From Roseiflexus sp. RS-1 (GTDB lineage: Bacteria; Chloroflexota; Chloroflexia; Chloroflexales; Roseiflexaceae): a stretch of DNA of 64,000 bases. Both the position numbers and the translations under genes were made by a program. Each line of letters opens with the position of its first letter. Positions within the stretch are counted from its first letter, which is position 1. Positions 33,610-43,270 of the stretch are shown here, piece after piece. Under the pieces are notes generated by a model, which saw only the letters and a program-made list of their open reading frames with translations, made no database searches and was not told the DNA's origin. The stretch covers positions 5,393,501-5,457,500 of the forward strand of contig NC_009523.1 of the NCBI RefSeq assembly GCF_000016665.1, in the 5' to 3' direction.

Positions 33610-35684
33610 TGGACGTGATCGGCATCGATATTGGCGGCACCTTTACCGACTTCGTGCTGTTGCGCGATGGTCGCGTGCGCATTTATAAAACCCTTTCGAC
33701 TCCTGACGATCCGGCGCGCGCGCTGGTGCAGGGGATCGATCTCCTCGGCGCGCCGGTTGCGGTTGTGCATGGGACGACAGTGGCGACGAATGCGTTGCTC
33801 GAACGGCGCGGCGCTCCCACTGCGCTGATCACGACCGCCGGGTTTGGTGATGTGCTGGCAATCGGGCGCGGTGACCGACCGGCGCTCTACGATCTGAATG
33901 TGACCCGACCGGAGCCGCTGGTTCCTGAAGCATGGCGCTTTGAACTGGTCGAACGGTTGCGTGCCGATGGCAGCGTGCTCATCCCGCTCGACGACGCCGA
34001 ACTGACGCGCATGGTCGCCTGGATCGCAGCGCAACCCGTCGAGGCGGTTGCGATCTGTCTGCTGCACAGTTACGCCAACCCTTCCCACGAAGTGCGGGTC
34101 GCTGCTGCGCTCGAACAGGCGGCGCGCGCCGCCGGACGCTCGCTCTTCATATCGGCTTCGTACCGCGTGCTGCCGGAACCACGCGAATATGAACGCACCA
34201 GCACCACCGTCGTCAATGCGTATGTCAGCCCGACGCTCGGACGCTACCTGGATCGCCTTGGTCCGGCATTGACGGACCGCGGTGTGCGCTCGTTGCGCAT
34301 CATGGCTTCCGACGGCGGGAGTATGGGGCTGGTCACAGCGCGGGAACTTGCGGCGCGCGCGACCCTCTCCGGTCCGGCGGGCGGGATCGTTGGCGCATTC
34401 GCCGTCGCGCGTCGCGCCGGGTTCACCCGGATCATCACGTTCGATATGGGTGGCACATCGACCGATGTGGCGCTGGTGGACGGAACGCTGCCGCGCACCT
34501 CTGAGTCGCGCGTCGGCGGGGTACCGGTGCGGCTGCCGGGTCTCGATATTCATACCGTAGGCGCAGGGGGCGGCTCGATTGCGCGGGTGGATGCCGGAGG
34601 CGCGCTACGTGTCGGTCCGCAGAGCGCCGGCGCCGATCCGGGACCGGCATGCTACGGGCGTGGAACGCTTCCAACCGTGACCGATGCGAATCTGCTGCTG
34701 GGACGCTTGCAACCTGACTATTTTCTGGGCGGGCGGATGGCGCTCGACGTGGATCGGGCGCGCGCTGTGTTCGCCATGCTGGCGCGCGATCTGTTCGGCG
34801 CACACGATGCCGCTGCCGAACAGCGCGCTGCGCTGGGGGTGGTGCGCGTCGCCAATGCGCTGATGGAACGCGCCATCCGGGCGATCTCGGTCGAACGCGG
34901 CGATGATCCGCGCGATTGCGCACTGGTCGCCTTCGGGGGAGCGGGTCCGCTCCACGCGGCGCACCTGGCAGCGGCGCTTGGGATCCGCACCGTGCTGATC
35001 CCGCGCTATCCGGGTGTGCTTTCGGCGTTCGGCATGATCGCCGCCGATGTCACCCGCGAGACCAGTCGGGCGCTGCTGATGACGCTCGATGCACTGGATC
35101 CTGCCACGCTCGCGGCGCATATCGGCACACTGGCGGACGAGGCGCGCGCGGCGCTGGCTGCCGACGGCGAAGACCCCAATGGCTGCCGGATCGAGAGCGT
35201 GCTCGATCTGCGCTACGTCGGGCAATCGTATGAACTTCCAACCCCGCTGGATCAGGGATGGGAAGCGTCGCCAGCGCTGCTGGCAGACCTGGCGGAACGG
35301 TTCCACGCGCTGCACGAGCGACGCTACGGGCACGCGATGCGTAACCGACAGATCGAAGCAGTAACGCTGCGGGTGCGGGCGGTCAGCCCGCGCGACGCGC
35401 TTACCTTCGCGCCGGACGATCTGCCGCCCCGCGCAACGCCGCTGGCGCCGCACGCAGTGGTGAACGCCGCGCTGACCGGCGATACAGCGGCGCTTGAACC
35501 CGCGCCGCTGTACGAACGTGACGACCTGCGCCCCGGCGATGGGATCGCCGGTCCGGCGATCATCGCCCAACTCGATGCCACGACGATCGTGCCGCCTGGC
35601 TGGCGCGCCGTCGTCGATGCCGATCTGAACCTGCTTATGACGCCGCTGCCGCCTCAGTCAGCGCCGGCTGATCCTCCTGCCTGA
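33609..35684 (+). CDS. hyuA: Hydantoinase/oxoprolinase family protein (HyuA type)
   Basis: The 691-residue protein has an actin-like ATPase fold of the hydantoinase A family. Marker segments are GIDIGGTFTDFVLL, HGTTVATNALLERRG, SLRIMASDGGSMGL, FDMGGTSTDVALVDG and GAGGGSIARVDAGG. Such proteins hydrolyse N-methylhydantoins, 5-oxoproline or related cyclic imides in an ATP-dependent way, normally with a HyuB-like subunit, which I do not see beside it. ATG 33609 overlaps the upstream stop (TGATG). The 3' end overlaps the convergent yceI gene by 50 bp. Confidence 0.9.
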   Translation: MDVIGIDIGGTFTDFVLLRDGRVRIYKTLSTPDDPARALVQGIDLLGAPVAVVHGTTVATNALLERRGAPTALITTAGFGDVLAIGRGDRPALYDLNVTRPEPLVPEAWRFELVERLRADGSVLIPLDDAELTRMVAWIAAQPVEAVAICLLHSYANPSHEVRVAAALEQAARAAGRSLFISASYRVLPEPREYERTSTTVVNAYVSPTLGRYLDRLGPALTDRGVRSLRIMASDGGSMGLVTARELAARATLSGPAGGIVGAFAVARRAGFTRIITFDMGGTSTDVALVDGTLPRTSESRVGGVPVRLPGLDIHTVGAGGGSIARVDAGGALRVGPQSAGADPGPACYGRGTLPTVTDANLLLGRLQPDYFLGGRMALDVDRARAVFAMLARDLFGAHDAAAEQRAALGVVRVANALMERAIRAISVERGDDPRDCALVAFGGAGPLHAAHLAAALGIRTVLIPRYPGVLSAFGMIAADVTRETSRALLMTLDALDPATLAAHIGTLADEARAALAADGEDPNGCRIESVLDLRYVGQSYELPTPLDQGWEASPALLADLAERFHALHERRYGHAMRNRQIEAVTLRVRAVSPRDALTFAPDDLPPRATPLAPHAVVNAALTGDTAALEPAPLYERDDLRPGDGIAGPAIIAQLDATTIVPPGWRAVVDADLNLLMTPLPPQSAPADPPA

Positions 35685-36198
35685 TCAGTTCGACCTCGAT
35701 ATCGATCGTGACCTCGTCGCCAACCAGCACGCCGCCGGTCTCCAGCGCCACGTTCCAGGTCAGGCCCCAGTCCTTGCGGTTGATCGTCGTCTGAGCGTGG
35801 AAACCGGCGCTAACCGTGCCCCACGGCGAGCGCGCCTGACCGTTGTACTCAACTTCAAGCGTCACTTCGCGGGTCACCCCACGGATGGTGAGATCGCCGA
35901 TGATGCGACCGTGGGATTCATCCTGCACCTCGATGCGCTTGCTGACGAAGGTGATGTAAGGGTAATTGGCGACATCGAGGAAATCAGGTGACGTCAGGTG
36001 CGCGTCGCGTTTCGCATCGCGGGTGTTGATGCTCGCCGCCTCGATCTGCACGTTGACCGATGAATGCGCCGGATTCTGTTCATCTGCCGCAATGGCGCCG
36101 CTGAAGCGGTCGAATCGCCCGCGCACCTTCGAGATCATCATGTGGCGAACGGTGAACTGAATAAGGGAGTGACTGTCGTCGATAATCCACTGTGCCAT
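35635..36198 (-). CDS. YceI family protein
   Basis: The 187-residue protein is a lipocalin-like beta-barrel that binds isoprenoid-like lipids. The family pattern is clear: WIIDDSHSLIQFTVRHMMIS at the N-terminus, FDRFSGAIAADEQNPAHSS, then VNVQIEAASINTRDAKRDAH and LTIRGVTREVTLEVEYNG near the end. The protein lacks a signal peptide, so it is probably cytoplasmic here. It is convergent with hyuA and its C-terminus extends into the hyuA 3' end. It may carry polyisoprenoid precursors for carotenoids or quinones, which is inference. Confidence 0.93.
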   Translation of the reverse strand: MAQWIIDDSHSLIQFTVRHMMISKVRGRFDRFSGAIAADEQNPAHSSVNVQIEAASINTRDAKRDAHLTSPDFLDVANYPYITFVSKRIEVQDESHGRIIGDLTIRGVTREVTLEVEYNGQARSPWGTVSAGFHAQTTINRKDWGLTWNVALETGGVLVGDEVTIDIEVELIRQEDQPALTEAAAAS

Positions 36199-36264
36199 AC
36201 CTGGCGCTCCTTGTCTCGTATCGTCTGTCAGACGCAGGATACCAGCCCGGCATGAACACCAGCG

Positions 36265-39200
36265 TCAACATGGGCGTGAACATGCCGCCAGCGTCTGTTC
36301 CAGGCGGTCGATTTCAGCCAGGAGGAGGCGACGCTCACCATTGCTTGCAAACGCACGGGCGACTGCGAGCGCTGCGCGCGCCTCATCGGGCGGGATCAAC
36401 GGAGCGAGCCAGATACGAATCTGGGCGGCGAGGTGGCGCGTCCCCAGGGTATCGGCGTGCGCCAGCGCCGTCGAGAGGTGATGAATCGCAAGCGCGGTCT
36501 GCCCGCGCCGCATGGCGACCAGTCCGAGATTGGCGGTGATACCGGCAATGCGTTCAGGGAGTTCGATCTGTCTGGCAAGCGTCAACCCCGCCATAAAACT
36601 GGCTTCAGCGGCGGCCAGGTCGCCGCGTGCAAGGGCGATTTCACCCTGCGTGGAAAGCAGGTAGGGCTGAAGTCCCGGCGTACCATACTCATTCGCCAGA
36701 CGCAACCCTTCCGCCACCCAGCGCTCCGCCTCATCGAGGTTTCCCAACAGGTGCAGGTGATACGCCAGGTTATTGCGCGCCAGGATGCGCCACGTTGTCG
36801 CTGCCGGATCGTGCGCCGCCTTATCGGCGACCGCCAGCGCCTCGCGGTAGCAGGCGAGTGCAGTGAGCAGGTCACCCTGTTGGGCTGCCACGCCGCCAAG
36901 TTCAAAGCGTACCTGCGCAAGCGCGACGCGATCAGGCGCAGGTTGGGATGAGAGCAACCGCGCCGCTTCGCGCAGACGGAGCGCGGCGCCCGCCAGATCA
37001 GACCCTTCCAGTGACAGCGCCGTGCCCCACAGAAACAGGGCAGTGACACGAACATTATAGTCGTCGGCGTACTCCAGCCCGCGCACGGTTTCGATCATTT
37101 CAGCGTAGCGCCCCTGCGGTGCGAGGGATCGCGCCAGGCTCAACCGCGCCCGACGCGCCTCGGCTGGAGTGCGGGCAAGCGCCAGACTTTCGCGGAAACG
37201 TTCGGTTGCCTGCGCCGCTCTGCCGCCGGTCAACAACGCCTCGCCCAGGCTCATCAGCGCATCGAAACGCTGGGACTGCGGGATGCCGACCAGCGCCTGC
37301 TCGTAGAATGCAATCGCCTCCGTCCACGCAGCGACGCTTGCGGCATGGCGACCGGCGCGGAGCGCATAGGGTGTGGCGCGTTCCGGCGCACCTCCCTCGA
37401 TGAAATGCCAGGCGATCTGTCCAGCCACCTCGTCCAACCGATCACGGTTCAGGGCTTCGAGCGTTTCAGCAACGCGCCGGTGCAATGCCCGGTGGCAGGG
37501 TTCCCCGACTTCGCGGTATGCTACTTCCATCGTCAGGCTATGGTCGAACTGAAAGCGTCCGTCGGGCAGCGGCTCAATCAAACGGGCGGCGTGCAGTTCA
37601 TTGATCGCGTCCAGCGCCGCTGTTTCGGAAAGAGCGGCCGCGCGCGCGACGACATCGAACGAAAACACGCGCCCCACTGCCACAGCGGTGTCGATCACAC
37701 GCCGCGCGGCATCGGAAAGACGCGCCAGACGATCCTGGATCAGGCTGTACACCGATGCCGGCACAACCGGCTCATCAGGAAGCGTTGCACTCAACCGTCC
37801 ATCGGAAGTAAGCAACCCGGTTGCGCGGGCATGGCGCACGAGTTCGGCGATCACGAACGGATTACCCTCGGTGGTGCGGTAGAGCCAGGACGCCAGACGC
37901 GCCGCATCGCGCGGACTCAAGGCGCGCGCCAGAGATTCGGTCTCGGCGACGCCCAGGCGACGGATCAGAACGCGCTCCAGCCGTCCCTCGCGGATCAATG
38001 CCGTCAGCAGTGTGCGCAGCGGCGCCGGATGATCGGCTGCGCGCACCGTCGCCACCACGCGCAGCGGCACATTCCCGGCGCGCCGCAGCACGTACCCCAG
38101 CAGAGCGAGACTGCTGGCATCCGCCCAGTGCAGGTCGTCGATCACGATCATAAGGGGCTTCTGCTGCGCCAGCGCGATGAGTAACCGCGCCACCCCCTCC
38201 CAGAGGCGCGCTTCATCCGCCTGCGTCGGCGGCGCTGCTCCTGGCAGCAGTTCCGGCAAGAGGCGCGCCACCTCGCCGAACCATACCGGCGCGATGTCCA
38301 GACTGGCGCGCAACATGCTCCAGCCGGGATGCGCCAGCAGATCGCGCAGGGCGCCAATCCACGGCTGATAGGGCAACCCCTGCTCCAGTTCACGCGCCGC
38401 TGCCACCAGCGCCAGACCACCCTGCGCCGTGTGCTGCGCCGCTGCTTCGAACGCCAGGCGCGTCTTGCCAACCCCGGCTTCGCCTTCGATCAGCGCCAGA
38501 CGCCCCGCCCCAATCGTTGCGATCGTCGCCATCTCCGCCTTGCGCCCAATGAAGGGGAGTGTCGTCGCATCCCGTCCGTTTCCAGACGTCATCGGGCGCT
38601 CGCGCTGTTCGGCATGGCGCCACGCACCCGGCAGATCAGCATTCAGGCGATCAGTCACGATCGCATCGTAGATGTCACGGGTCTCGCGCATCGGCGGAAC
38701 CCCCAGTTCAGCATCGAGCAGATCCCGGAACTGTTCATAGCGACGAATAGCGCCGACGCGGTCGCCTGCCAGGTAGTGCAGCCGGATAGCTTCACGTTGC
38801 AGGTCTTCCTGAAGCGGATCGAACGCGAGCGCACGGTCGAGAGCAGTCAGGGCGGCGGCCATATCGCCACGCGCTCCGGCAGCGCGCGCCAGGCGGGTGT
38901 AACCGCGCACCGCCAGCGAACGCGCGTGTTCACGCCCGGCAGCGAGCCATTCGGTAAACGGCGCGGCATCGGGAAGGGTGAAGCCAGCCAGCAGATCGTC
39001 GCGGTAGCGCGCCAGTGCGCTCGCCAGCGCCGCCTCATCGACGGCAGGCGCTGTCACCGCATCCTCCAGCGTGCGGTAGTCCACCTCGACATCATCGCTG
39101 ATAGCCAGGTCTTCCTCACCTTCAATGAGCGGACCAACCGCCTGCCGCACGCCGTGAAGGGCGGCGCGGAGCAGTTGCCGGGCAGCTGTGCGCTCGTGAT

Positions 39201-39354
39201 CGGGCCAGAACAGGGCAAGCAACCGCTCGCGGTTGATGGGGCGCCGCTGCGCAGCCAGGTAATAGACCAGCGCCCGCGCGCGACGACGCGGCACAACCAC
39301 GGCAACGCCATCAACAAGGATCTGCGGCGGACCGAGTACCAGGATGGTGAGCAT
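36265..39354 (-). CDS. SARP/BTAD-type regulator with AAA ATPase and TPR repeats
   Basis: A 1029-residue multidomain regulator. The N-terminal OmpR-type DNA-binding domain (about 1-90, LVLGPPQILVDGVAVVVP then RERLLALFWPDHERTAAR) is followed by a bacterial transcriptional activator domain (90-245, ARYRDDLLAGFTLPD, ALAFDPLQEDLQREAIRLH). An ATPase module follows (280-560: Walker A GEAGVGKTRLAF, Walker B LMIVIDDLHWADAS). The C-terminal half is a run of tetratricopeptide-type helices (for example AEDLLTGGRAAQ-like and ANNLAYHLHLLG-like). It lacks a C-terminal LuxR helix-turn-helix. The architecture is that of a signal-integrating activator. The small repeat protein downstream on the other strand could be a target. 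Confidence 0.9.
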   Translation of the reverse strand: MLTILVLGPPQILVDGVAVVVPRRRARALVYYLAAQRRPINRERLLALFWPDHERTAARQLLRAALHGVRQAVGPLIEGEEDLAISDDVEVDYRTLEDAVTAPAVDEAALASALARYRDDLLAGFTLPDAAPFTEWLAAGREHARSLAVRGYTRLARAAGARGDMAAALTALDRALAFDPLQEDLQREAIRLHYLAGDRVGAIRRYEQFRDLLDAELGVPPMRETRDIYDAIVTDRLNADLPGAWRHAEQRERPMTSGNGRDATTLPFIGRKAEMATIATIGAGRLALIEGEAGVGKTRLAFEAAAQHTAQGGLALVAAARELEQGLPYQPWIGALRDLLAHPGWSMLRASLDIAPVWFGEVARLLPELLPGAAPPTQADEARLWEGVARLLIALAQQKPLMIVIDDLHWADASSLALLGYVLRRAGNVPLRVVATVRAADHPAPLRTLLTALIREGRLERVLIRRLGVAETESLARALSPRDAARLASWLYRTTEGNPFVIAELVRHARATGLLTSDGRLSATLPDEPVVPASVYSLIQDRLARLSDAARRVIDTAVAVGRVFSFDVVARAAALSETAALDAINELHAARLIEPLPDGRFQFDHSLTMEVAYREVGEPCHRALHRRVAETLEALNRDRLDEVAGQIAWHFIEGGAPERATPYALRAGRHAASVAAWTEAIAFYEQALVGIPQSQRFDALMSLGEALLTGGRAAQATERFRESLALARTPAEARRARLSLARSLAPQGRYAEMIETVRGLEYADDYNVRVTALFLWGTALSLEGSDLAGAALRLREAARLLSSQPAPDRVALAQVRFELGGVAAQQGDLLTALACYREALAVADKAAHDPAATTWRILARNNLAYHLHLLGNLDEAERWVAEGLRLANEYGTPGLQPYLLSTQGEIALARGDLAAAEASFMAGLTLARQIELPERIAGITANLGLVAMRRGQTALAIHHLSTALAHADTLGTRHLAAQIRIWLAPLIPPDEARAALAVARAFASNGERRLLLAEIDRLEQTLAACSRPC

Positions 39355-39392
39355 GACGCCTCTGGAAGACGATACTATGACTTCGCTGCAAA

Positions 39393-39431
39393 CACGCACC
39401 GCTGAGACGCCGAGGGCACAGAGAACCCTCC
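39393..39431 (-). repeat. Dispersed intergenic repeat, copy 3 (inverted)
   Basis: Reverse complement of this segment reads TTCTCTGTGCCCTCGGCGTC and onward and matches the copies at 10-52 and 24829-24871. Confidence 0.6.
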
Positions 39432-39594
39432 AAATGAACCATGATGGAGACGTAGCGCAGCATGCGGGTGCGTGACTTGCGATGGAATCCGCCGCTGCGA
39501 ACGCTGCACCGCAGTGGTGACCTACCCTTTTTGCAGTGGACTCTGTTTAATTATACCATTCGGAAGCATTCCTGATCGTATCCACATATAGCAA

Positions 39595-39623
39595 TTGATC
39601 GATAGTCGTGATAGAGTTATACT
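39595..39623 (+). promoter_or_regulatory. Sigma-70-type promoter before the repeat-protein gene
   Basis: TTGATC (39595-39600) and TATACT (39618-39623) are separated by exactly 17 bases and lie 46 bases before the ATG of the exported repeat protein. It is the best promoter match I found on the plus strand. Confidence 0.65.
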
Positions 39624-39669
39624 CCTTCCTTGTTGAGCTGCCAGCAACGCAGACTGTGAGGGGAGGAGA

Positions 39670-40536
39670 ATGAAACCTGTTCTCGTTTATCTTCTGATCA
39701 CGCCGCTCCTGCTGTTCATCGCCTCTGGTCGATCTGTAACCCCTGCTCACGCCATTCCTGCTGCTCTGGCTGTGATGCCTGCTGCTACCACCTTACTTCG
39801 GGGAGACGACCTGTGCATCTACCGTCCGTCAGTGCTGCGCTTCTTCTGCGATACTGCCCGTGACGGCGGGGATGCCGAGTTTGTTGTGGCGTTCGGCGTC
39901 GCCGGGGATATTCCCCTGCTCGGTGATGTTAACGGCGACGGGCGCGATGACCCGTGCATCTACCGTCCGTCAGTGCTGCGCTTCTTCTGCGATACTGCCC
40001 GTGACGGCGGGGATGCCGAGTTTGTTGTGGCGTTCGGCGTCGCCGGGGATATTCCCCTGCTCGGTGATGTTAACGGCGACGGGCGCGATGACCCGTGCGT
40101 CTATCGTCCGTCGGTGCTGCGCTTCTTCTGCGACACTGCCCGTGACGGCGGGGATGCCGAGTTTGTTGTGGCGTTCGGCGTCGCCGGGGATATTCCCCTG
40201 CTCGGTGATGTTAACGGCGACGGGCGCGATGACCCGTGCGTCTATCGTCCGTCGGTGCTGCGCTTCTTCTGCGACACTGCCCGTGACGGCGGGGATGCCG
40301 AGTTTGTTGTGGCGTTCGGCGTCGCCGGGGATATTCCCCTGCTCGGTGATGTTAACGGCGACGGGCGCGATGACCCGTGCGTCTATCGTCCGTCGGTGCT
40401 GCGCTTCTTCTGCGACACTGCCCGTGACGGCGGGGATGCCGAGTTTGTTGTGGCGTTCGGCATTACTGATGATATTCCGCTCATCGGAAATGTTGGGCGA
40501 CCATTCGGTGTGGCGTTGCCATTGGTGATACGGTGA
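39670..40536 (+). CDS. Exported protein with five 47-aa near-identical repeats (FG-GAP/VCBS-like)
   Basis: The 288-residue protein has an N-terminal signal (KPVLVYLLITPLLLFIASG, cleavage around residue 35) and then five tandem repeats of 47 residues, 141 bp each, between about 39800 and 40503. A repeat contains CVYRPSVLRFFCDTARDGGD and then GDIPLLGDVNGDGRDDP, the last being a calcium-binding-like DxNxDGxxD loop as in FG-GAP/VCBS repeats. Copies 3 to 5 appear almost identical at the DNA level, so recent expansion is likely. The set resembles a short beta-propeller. GGGAGGAGA before the ATG is a strong ribosome binding site. A Cys pair in each repeat could form a disulphide bond. Confidence 0.8.
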   Translation: MKPVLVYLLITPLLLFIASGRSVTPAHAIPAALAVMPAATTLLRGDDLCIYRPSVLRFFCDTARDGGDAEFVVAFGVAGDIPLLGDVNGDGRDDPCIYRPSVLRFFCDTARDGGDAEFVVAFGVAGDIPLLGDVNGDGRDDPCVYRPSVLRFFCDTARDGGDAEFVVAFGVAGDIPLLGDVNGDGRDDPCVYRPSVLRFFCDTARDGGDAEFVVAFGVAGDIPLLGDVNGDGRDDPCVYRPSVLRFFCDTARDGGDAEFVVAFGITDDIPLIGNVGRPFGVALPLVIR

Positions 40537-40650
40537 TCGCCATTCCAGGCGCCTGACAGGCGTGAAGGGAAACCGATCCAGCGCAATCGCCCCTGGATCG
40601 GGACAGGCGCTCCGGAAAAATCAACCACGGACAGGCTTTTAATTCAACTG

Positions 40651-40731
40651 CGGATCGGCACGGGTTGCCACGGGTTTTTCTACCTGCATTCGCGCCCATC
40701 CATTCGATCCATGCCAATCCGTGGTTTCTTT
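40651..40731 (+). repeat. Island-flanking repeat, left copy
   Basis: The segment 40698-40731 contains GATCCATGCCAATCCGTGG and matches 58076-58109 in 32 of 34 positions, same orientation. Related fragments (GGATCGGCACGG) occur beside both. It lies just outside the distal end of the CRISPR array. Confidence 0.8.
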
Positions 40732-42968
40732 GGCGTGGCGCGAGGGGTTTCAATCCACGCCTTCCGGGGGGAAGGCGACTTTGTAGCGGCTTCGCTGTAA
40801 TAGCCCCACAGGCCGTTTCAATCCACGCCTTCCGGGGGGAAGGCGACTTTATCGCTGGTACGCTTCACTCACAATTTACTACAGTTTCAATCCACGCCTT
40901 CCGGGGGGAAGGCGACCAAGTGTTGCCGCGCTACGCGCCGTCATCAGACGGGTTTCAATCCACGCCTTCCGGGGGGAAGGCGACCGCTGGTCGAATGCGA
41001 GACGCTCGCGTTCGACATCGTTTCAATCCACGCCTTCCGGGGGGAAGGCGACGTGATGACGCGCTATCAACTCCAACTCCACGCGTGGGTTTCAATCCAC
41101 GCCTTCCGGGGGGAAGGCGACGCCCTTCACGCTCAACGAAGGTGTCGGCAAACCAGTTTCAATCCACGCCTTCCGGGGGGAAGGCGACTGCGATATACTT
41201 TTCGTTTGCGTCGTTTGAGGACGCGTTTCAATCCACGCCTTCCGGGGGGAAGGCGACTGTCCTTCGGTTTCAATGTAAGCGTCGGCGAACCGTTTCAATC
41301 CACGCCTTCCGGGGGGAAGGCGACCGAGGCGCACTTCGGTATTGTTCGCGCGTCGGACGTTTCAATCCACGCCTTCCGGGGGGAAGGCGACGAGGCGCAC
41401 TTTCAGCGAAGGGCGGTTATTCGTACTGTTTCAATCCACGCCTTCCGGGGGGAAGGCGACCTTGGCGTCGATGTTGATCCTGATATAACGACTGTTTCAA
41501 TCCACGCCTTCCGGGGGGAAGGCGACTCTATAGCGTGTTGTGACAGCGCCGAACAAACAGGTTTCAATCCACGCCTTCCGGGGGGAAGGCGACTCGAGCG
41601 GGTTGCGGATGCGTCCCAGTTGCTGGCGGTTTCAATCCACGCCTTCCGGGGGGAAGGCGACGCGGCGTAAACGCTGCGGCGTTGATGTCGAGTGCGTTTC
41701 AATCCACGCCTTCCGGGGGGAAGGCGACCCGGTCTCTACAACGTGCTGCTGGCGGTTGAGTTTCAATCCACGCCTTCCGGGGGGAAGGCGACAAGCGCTG
41801 TGGCGCGGCATACGCGCGTCGGCGGAGTTTCAATCCACGCCTTCCGGGGGGAAGGCGACTTCGCTGGCTGCGCACGCGGCGCGGGGCGTTGCGGTTTCAA
41901 TCCACGCCTTCCGGGGGGAAGGCGACCCGGCGCCCCGGTGTCGGCATGCACGCCGTACAGTTTCAATCCACGCCTTCCGGGGGGAAGGCGACTTCGCACC
42001 CGCTCACGATCCGGCGCGCCTGCCAGTTTCAATCCACGCCTTCCGGGGGGAAGGCGACGTTGTCCCGCCCTTCCGGTGAGGCGTATGTGGGCGGTTTCAA
42101 TCCACGCCTTCCGGGGGGAAGGCGACACACGCGGCGGACGCCTATGTTGCCGCAGCAACGGTTTCAATCCACGCCTTCCGGGGGGAAGGCGACCTGGGAT
42201 TGTCCGCTGATCATCGATGAGGTGCAGTTTCAATCCACGCCTTCCGGGGGGAAGGCGACCGAGTCGCTACATCGCGGTGTTCAACGGCATAATGTTTCAA
42301 TCCACGCCTTCCGGGGGGAAGGCGACCGGCGCGGTGTCGGGGCGGATCGACGCGCTGCTGGTCGTTTCAATCCACGCCTTCCGGGGGGAAGGCGACTCTG
42401 GCGGCGCGGTGGGCGTATGTAATGGCGTATGTTTCAATCCACGCCTTCCGGGGGGAAGGCGACAATTCCGCCGGTGGCGGATGTCGGGCTGATCGCTTGT
42501 TTCAATCCACGCCTTCCGGGGGGAAGGCGACTTCTCCTCCTACTTGATGATGATCCGATAATTCCGTTTCAATCCACGCCTTCCGGGGGGAAGGCGACTG
42601 TTGCGCCGCATCGCCGGATACAGCGCTTCGTTGTTTCAATCCACGCCTTCCGGGGGGAAGGCGACGTGCGCGCGGCGGGGGAGTTCGTGATCTACGACCT
42701 GTTTCAATCCACGCCTTCCGGGGGGAAGGCGACATACGCCAGCTCAACATCAACAGCGTCGCCGTCGCCGTTTCAATCCACGCCTTCCGGGGGGAAGGCG
42801 ACCTCGTCCATCTCAGCGCCGCGCAGTCGCGCTGCGTTTCAATCCACGCCTTCCGGGGGGAAGGCGACCGGCTGGTCGGTGCGCGACGGGCGGCTGGTCT
42901 ACGTTTCAATCCACGCCTTCCGGGGGGAAGGCGACATAATCGTCGTCGGGTACGTATCGGAGCGCACA

Positions 42969-43270
42969 GTTTCAATCCACGCCTTCCGGGGGGAAGGCGA
43001 CGCAATCGGCGCGGCGACGGCGTACCTCGCCGACGTTTCAATCCACGCCTTCCGGGGGGAAGGCGACGACCGGCGGGTTTTCACAAGTGCGGGTGCGTAC
43101 GAAGTTTCAATCCACGCCTTCCGGGGGGAAGGCGACCGGTTGGGTTGTTGGGGTGCGTGCATCCGGCGATGTTTCAATCCACGCCTTCCGGGGGGAAGGC
43201 GACGATGAGCGGCGGCTTGCAACGTTGGTGCGCAGCGGTTTCAATCCACGCCTTCCGGGGGGAAGGCGAC
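42969..43270 (-). repeat. Four-spacer block, copy A of an internal duplication
   Basis: Five repeats and four spacers here are the same, in the same order, as in 44043-44344. The first spacer starts GCAATCGGCGCGGCGACG and the last starts GATGAGCGGCGGCTTGC. The step sizes (66, 69, 67, 67) are identical in both copies. Confidence 0.95.

Larger units (their letters stand above)
39355..39669. other. Divergent intergenic region with repeat and promoter
   Basis: This 315-bp gap holds an inverted copy of the dispersed repeat (39393-39431) and a good promoter for the right-hand gene (39595-39623). No coding frame is convincing. Confidence 0.6.

Noticed and set aside
33312-34553. 413-codon minus-strand frame over the propeller lipoprotein and hyuA
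   Set aside because: Overlaps two clearly coding genes and has no recognisable domain.
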